From positions 1,860,001 to 1,924,000 of the forward strand of contig NZ_CP157355.1 of NCBI RefSeq assembly GCF_040047665.1: a stretch of DNA of 64,000 nt. The letters run 5' to 3'. Below, piece after piece: positions 60,693 to 64,000 of this stretch. The position numbers and the translations under genes are program-made. The notes under the pieces were generated by a model, which was given only the letters and a program-made list of their open reading frames with translations, was not told the DNA's origin and ran no database searches. Position 1 is the first letter of the stretch. Each line of letters opens with the position of its first letter. The stretch is from Chitinibacter sp. FCG-7 (lineage in GTDB: Bacteria > Pseudomonadota > Gammaproteobacteria > Burkholderiales > Chitinibacteraceae).

Positions 60693-61502
60693 TTAAACCG
60701 CCTCACCCCGACGTACCGCATCAATCAGCTGCCACGCCACGCTGTAGCTGCTTGGCAAATCGGGCAGCGCGGCCAGCTTGAACCAGCGCGCGTCTTCGAT
60801 TTCGCCTTCCTGGCAGATGATTTCGCCCGACTCGTAGTCGGCAATAAAGGCCAGCATCAAGGAATGCGGAAAGGCCCAACTTTGGCTGCCAAACCAGCGC
60901 AGGTTTTTAATCCGCACGCCGACTTCTTCGAGCACCTCGCGGTGCGCGCATTGCTCCAGACTCTCTCCGGGCTCGACAAAACCGGCCACGGCGCTATACA
61001 TGCCCGCGCGAAAGTGCGGCGAGCGTGCAAGTAGCAGCTCGTCTTCGCGCCGGATTAGTACCATCACCGCGGGTGAAATGCGTGGCCAGACGCGATGGCC
61101 GCAGCTGCTGCATTCACACGCCGCCTCGTGCGCCAAAGGCCGGTTCGGCGCGCCGCACACGCCGCAAAAGCGGTGCGTGTGATAAAACGTGGCAATCTGG
61201 CTGGCGCGCCCGGCCAGCAGCCATAATGCTTCGCCAATCAGTGCATGGCTGGCGCGTAGCTCCAGCGCTTGCAATGTGTCGGGCAAAGCCAGCTCGCGCC
61301 AGTACAGCAACTGGACGGTCCGCCCCTGATAATGGCCGATGACGAGCTGATAATCGGCGCTAGGCAGGTGCGCAATGTGCGCTGCACTCGCCAGGCCGCT
61401 TTGATCACATAGCAGGGTATTGCCATGCAGGGCAATCAAAATATCTTCTGCATGGATATGCTCTGGATGGGTATGTGCGGGAGTGAAATCGTTGGGCAGC
61501 AT
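60693..61502 (-). CDS. nudC: NAD+/NADH pyrophosphatase NudC
   Basis: 269 aa Nudix hydrolase acting on NAD(H) and NAD-capped RNA. Zinc-ribbon cysteines CGVCG and CECSSCG (~118-138), Nudix box GFVEPGESLEQCAHREVLEEVGV, and the NudC-specific SQSWAFPHSLMLAF. Residues 14-30 are encoded by a sequence matching the dispersed palindromic element (61415-61463). Convergent with benE across a 64-bp gap that contains CCCCCTTT-GAT-AAAGGGGG (about 60645-60663) without a T run. Confidence 0.92.
   Translation of the reverse strand: MLPNDFTPAHTHPEHIHAEDILIALHGNTLLCDQSGLASAAHIAHLPSADYQLVIGHYQGRTVQLLYWRELALPDTLQALELRASHALIGEALWLLAGRASQIATFYHTHRFCGVCGAPNRPLAHEAACECSSCGHRVWPRISPAVMVLIRREDELLLARSPHFRAGMYSAVAGFVEPGESLEQCAHREVLEEVGVRIKNLRWFGSQSWAFPHSLMLAFIADYESGEIICQEGEIEDARWFKLAALPDLPSSYSVAWQLIDAVRRGEAV
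61415..61463. repeat. Palindromic element copy F, inside nudC
   Basis: GGGTAT, TGCCATGCAG, 17 nt, CTGCATGGAT, then ATGCTC. The left 15 nt are identical to those of copy B (GGTATTGCCATGCAG), and the right arm matches copy A. It stays in frame within the nudC coding sequence. Confidence 0.55.
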
Positions 61503-61617
61503 GGGCTCGGGCTTGAATGACGTTGAGCTATGAATTAGCAGGCTCTAGTGTAACGTGCACCTTGTGCGCACGCGAATTGATCTTTGATCTGGGAAGCGCG
61601 CGTGCCCTGTCTTGAAT

Positions 61618-61646
61618 TTGTCTTGAAAATTAAATCTTTTTGTAAT
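61618..61646 (+). promoter_or_regulatory. Candidate sigma70 promoter for the BON-domain gene
   Basis: TTGTCT (61618-61623), 17-nt AT-rich spacer, TGTAAT (61641-61646); predicted transcript start about 57 nt before the ATG. Confidence 0.5.
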
Positions 61647-61709
61647 GTATGCCAACTAGAATCGCCAGCATATCCAAGCCCTGTGGGCCACATTCAGAGA
61701 GAAGACAAG

Positions 61710-61997
61710 ATGAAACGCATTGCCCTGATCGCGACTTTGCTCGCCGCTGCTACCTTCAATACTGCCCAAGCTTCCGATGCTTGTGTTTGGGCTTGTCTGG
61801 CCATGAAAACCAAAGCGGCACTCGACGCTGACCCTGTTTTGAAGCCATTTGATATTCAGGTGAAGGCCACTGATACCTACGACGTGAAATTAAGCGGTTC
61901 GGTTGATGAAGGCGAGCAAATGGCGCAAGCTGGCATGATCGCCGAAGGCATCAAAGGCATTAAATTCGTGAATAACGACATCATGCCAAAAAACTGA
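61710..61997 (+). CDS. Small periplasmic BON-domain protein
   Basis: 95 aa. Signal peptide RIALIATLLAAATFNTAQA, then a single BON-like domain (KTKAALDADPVLKPFDIQVKATD, VKLSGSVDEGEQMAQAGMIAEGI, KFVNNDI). BON proteins associate with the envelope and are often stress-induced (OsmY type). The ATG at 61710 follows GAGAGAAG; the longer open frame upstream lacks a signal peptide. It has its own promoter and terminator. Confidence 0.8.
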   Translation: MKRIALIATLLAAATFNTAQASDACVWACLAMKTKAALDADPVLKPFDIQVKATDTYDVKLSGSVDEGEQMAQAGMIAEGIKGIKFVNNDIMPKN

Positions 61998-62021
61998 TTA
62001 TCCGGTTTTTTGCCGCAAGCC

Positions 62022-62050
62022 AAACCCCGCAGTGCGGGGTTTTGTTATTT
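62022..62050 (+). terminator. Rho-independent terminator after the BON-domain gene
   Basis: Stem AACCCCGC / GCGGGGTT with loop AGT, followed by TTGTTATTT. Confidence 0.9.
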
Positions 62051-62097
62051 TCGGGTATCGTTATGGCCCAGTGCGCCAAGAGACGAGTTTCCTGCCG

Positions 62098-62409
62098 ATG
62101 CAGCCGTGGTTTGTTTATCTATTGCGCTGCCGCGACGGCAGTCTGTACACCGGCGTAGCGGTCGATGTGGCCAAGCGCTTTGCCGCACATCAAGCGGGCA
62201 AAGGTGCCAAATACACCCGTGCCCACCCGCCCGAAGCCATTGTGCTGGTGCTGCCATGCGCCAACCGCAGCGTGGCGCTCAAGCTTGAATACGCCATCAA
62301 GCAGCTTAGCGTGGTGCAAAAACGGCGCTGGCTGGCCAGTGCGCCTACTCAGCTGGGTCAGCAGTTTTTGTGCAGTGCCGAGGGTATGTGGCTAGAAGTC
62401 AATTCCTGA
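62098..62409 (+). CDS. GIY-YIG nuclease-like protein (UPF0213/YhbQ type)
   Basis: 103 aa single GIY-YIG domain: WFVYLLRCRDGSLYTGVAVDVAKRFAAHQ contains the paired GIY/YIG-equivalent strands and Arg, then GKGAKYTRAHPP and the Glu-bearing LKLEYAIKQL. Function of this short family is not established (possible DNA repair role). The frame is open from 62032 but 62098 fits homologues. Its end overlaps the convergent gene by 11 bp. Confidence 0.88.
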   Translation: MQPWFVYLLRCRDGSLYTGVAVDVAKRFAAHQAGKGAKYTRAHPPEAIVLVLPCANRSVALKLEYAIKQLSVVQKRRWLASAPTQLGQQFLCSAEGMWLEVNS

Positions 62410-63532
62410 TTGATTTCCGGGAAGATACGTTGCCGTGTATTCTGCGCTTGCCTTGACTTCGCTTCAAATCAGCTTGAATGCGCTTCATGGCTTCTTTGCC
62501 CGCCGGGCTCAGGAATTTGGCTATCTTTGCATAGCTCAGAGTGATCCATTCATCGCAGAGCGGGTGGCTGATCGACGGCGAAAAAGTCAGCCCCTCTGCG
62601 CTGGGAAATACATGCCAATTGTATTGTGTGTTGGCCGTTTGATTGCATTCCTGCTCTGACAGTTGCGTCACGAGCAAATGGTGCAAGGCCTCTGTGAGGA
62701 CAAGCGTATTTTCATCGGTGGTATCAATGGCCAGATGGTTGAGCCAGTGCCAGACATTCACCGGCTGGGATTGGCCGCGCTGGAAAGTTTGATACCGCTT
62801 GCTGTAATTCATGCTCGCCCCGCCACAATAGCCTCCGCTATGACTGGCAAGCACATACCAGTGCTGCGTGAGCAAAGGCAGCGATTGCGTCTGATACAAA
62901 TCGCCTTTTCTGCCCAGATTGATGAGCGTATTGCGAAAGCAGTCGCTCTGTTCCCGCTGTAAGGCCTTCATCTGCGCCACCACTTCGGCTGTCAGGCTGG
63001 GTATTTGCCAAGGGTGCTCGCCAACAATAACTTGTTTGATTTCATTGGCTTCATCCGCTGGTTCGACGTCAATGCTCACGATCAGATAAGGTAATTGATC
63101 AAGGTGGGCAACACGGGTTTTGATGCCCGAATTTCGCTCCAATCCACTGTGAAATGCATCGCTCCAGCATGCGGCATTGCGTTCCCCATCGGCGACGACT
63201 TTTTTTAGGCGGATGGCTAGGCTGTTTTCTTTGTGACGCCAGGTGCCAAGCAGCTCATCGTCCGCGCTGACCGTCAGCTTGTCCCAGTATTGATCATCGT
63301 AGGTCTGCCAGCTGCTCACGGCTTGCGGTAATTCATCTTGCAAATCCAGGCTGATGGGGTCGAGTGTCGTGGCTGAATAAGCCAGCCCACGGACATGGTA
63401 TTCATCGACTTGAAAGCAAGTCGTGATGGATTCATCGCCTATCTGTCCTCGCCAGACGCCTTCCCACTCCTGCGTGGCGGCGTGGCTGATGCTGACATTG
63501 ACCAGAAAAAGCAAGGCAAGATAAGTGCGCAT
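62399..63532 (-). CDS. Secreted protein of unknown function
   Basis: 377 aa with a signal peptide (TYLALLFLVNVSISHAA). The mature part starts TQEWEGVWRGQIGDESITTCF and contains eight or so cysteines, among them SDCFRNTL, GGYCGGAS, SEQECNQ and PLCDEW, suggesting disulphides in the periplasm. No family was recognised. Upstream (63536-63563) GTGATCC/GGATCAC forms a weak inverted repeat of unknown role. Confidence 0.75.
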   Translation of the reverse strand: MRTYLALLFLVNVSISHAATQEWEGVWRGQIGDESITTCFQVDEYHVRGLAYSATTLDPISLDLQDELPQAVSSWQTYDDQYWDKLTVSADDELLGTWRHKENSLAIRLKKVVADGERNAACWSDAFHSGLERNSGIKTRVAHLDQLPYLIVSIDVEPADEANEIKQVIVGEHPWQIPSLTAEVVAQMKALQREQSDCFRNTLINLGRKGDLYQTQSLPLLTQHWYVLASHSGGYCGGASMNYSKRYQTFQRGQSQPVNVWHWLNHLAIDTTDENTLVLTEALHHLLVTQLSEQECNQTANTQYNWHVFPSAEGLTFSPSISHPLCDEWITLSYAKIAKFLSPAGKEAMKRIQADLKRSQGKRRIHGNVSSRKSIRN

Positions 63533-63633
63533 GGTGTGATCCGCAGCGAGGAGGGTGGATCACATCATGGCAAAGGCGGGCGGTTTTGTAATGCTTTGCA
63601 GCGGTACTGTTGCGGCTAAAACCTGAATGAAAA

Positions 63634-64000
63634 CTAATCGTCGTCGCCCGGCAACTCACGCGGCGCATCGAGCGCAGTAATGGTTTTGCGCAAATACAGG
63701 GCCAGCAGCAAGCCCGGAATCGCTACGATGGCCGAGAAAACAAAGAAATGCGCCCAGCCCAGCGCAACGACCAAATAGCCCGAAGCCGGGCCGACGTAGA
63801 CGCGGCCAAAGGCGGCCAGTGCCGATAGCAGGGCAAATTGCGTTGCGGTAAAGCGCGGATTGCATAAGCTCATTAGCAGTGCGACTGCTGCTGTAGTGCC
63901 CATGCCGCCCGCCAGATTTTCGCCGCCAATGGCAAAATACAGCAGCGGCAAGCTGGGCGCGCCGTACAGGGCGATCAGCCAGTAGCCCAGATTGGTCAGC
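63634..64000 (-). CDS. ampG: AmpG-like muropeptide permease, 5' part beyond window
   Basis: The frame is open to the window edge, so only the last ~121 residues are seen. GMGTTAAVALLMSLCNPRFTATQFALLSALAAFGRVYVGPASGYLV and the final helix FFVFSAIVAIPGLLLALYLRKT match the C-terminal end of AmpG, the MFS importer of anhydro-muropeptides for cell-wall recycling. Gene identity rests on this 3' part only. Confidence 0.85.
   Translation of the reverse strand, partial: LTNLGYWLIALYGAPSLPLLYFAIGGENLAGGMGTTAAVALLMSLCNPRFTATQFALLSALAAFGRVYVGPASGYLVVALGWAHFFVFSAIVAIPGLLLALYLRKTITALDAPRELPGDDD

Noticed and set aside
63395..63619. Short plus-strand frame overlapping the start of the unknown secreted protein.
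   Set aside because: No ribosome site or recognisable domain; the minus-strand gene with signal peptide explains the region.

Overview
The window looks like a chromosomal segment of a betaproteobacterium, most likely Neisseriales (Chitinibacteraceae/Chromobacteriaceae type). This is inferred from an APH-fold homoserine kinase, an rlmH-maf pair, a cytochrome c oxidase operon carrying the betaproteobacterial small-protein set, and a Lap-type biofilm adhesin system. No rRNA, tRNA, CRISPR array, insertion sequence or prophage was seen.

Layout. 1-2208: 3' part of thrB, then an FAD-dependent D-2-hydroxyacid dehydrogenase. 2271-29450: a complete Lap adhesin locus. It holds the type I secretion ATPase and adaptor, a LuxR-type regulator, a giant repeat-rich RTX adhesin (about 6016 aa once one frameshift is corrected), the LapG protease and LapD c-di-GMP receptor on the opposite strand, and a TolC/LapE outer-membrane factor. 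The adhesin has an N-terminal retention module with a TAAG LapG site, 11.5 near-identical 798-bp repeats, eleven 318-bp Ig-like repeats, a VWA domain and a C-terminal RTX region. A sequence matching the LexA/SOS box lies 63 bp upstream of its start. 29600-30955: rlmH, maf and an S4 RNA-binding protein. 31198-37731: a barrel-plus-Ig surface protein, an SPFH protein, a beta-lactamase-fold hydrolase and a DUF2189 membrane protein. 37936-45846: a cytochrome c oxidase operon (coxB with fused cytochrome c, coxA, CoxSAP, ctaG, DUF2970, coxC, SURF1, a small membrane protein, ctaA, ctaB), with a DUF2909 gene on the other strand overlapping the SURF1 start. 45843-46709: HDOD protein. 46846-52643: dppABCDF peptide transporter. 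52986-55593: MliC/YscW-type secreted protein, an unknown protein and a hexapeptide acetyltransferase. 55709-58201: chemoreceptor facing a receiver-less CheB methylesterase. 58249-64000: EamA transporter behind a probable leader peptide, BenE, NudC, a BON-domain protein, a GIY-YIG protein, an unknown secreted protein and the 3' part of ampG.

Three observations stand out. First, a family of ~50-bp imperfect palindromes with fixed geometry (GGTAT, 37 nt, ATACC) is scattered through the window, usually touching a stop codon or a ribosome binding site, with one copy inside the nudC coding region. Second, the giant adhesin may be SOS-controlled. Third, an aromatic/histidine-rich leader ORF followed at once by a strong hairpin precedes the EamA transporter.

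Caution on sequence quality: four genes (adhesin, lapD, SPFH, beta-lactamase) each need exactly one single-base correction to give full-length proteins. Two of these indels are in G runs, so uncorrected sequencing errors are a likely explanation. The copy numbers in the adhesin arrays also depend on correct assembly of near-identical repeats.
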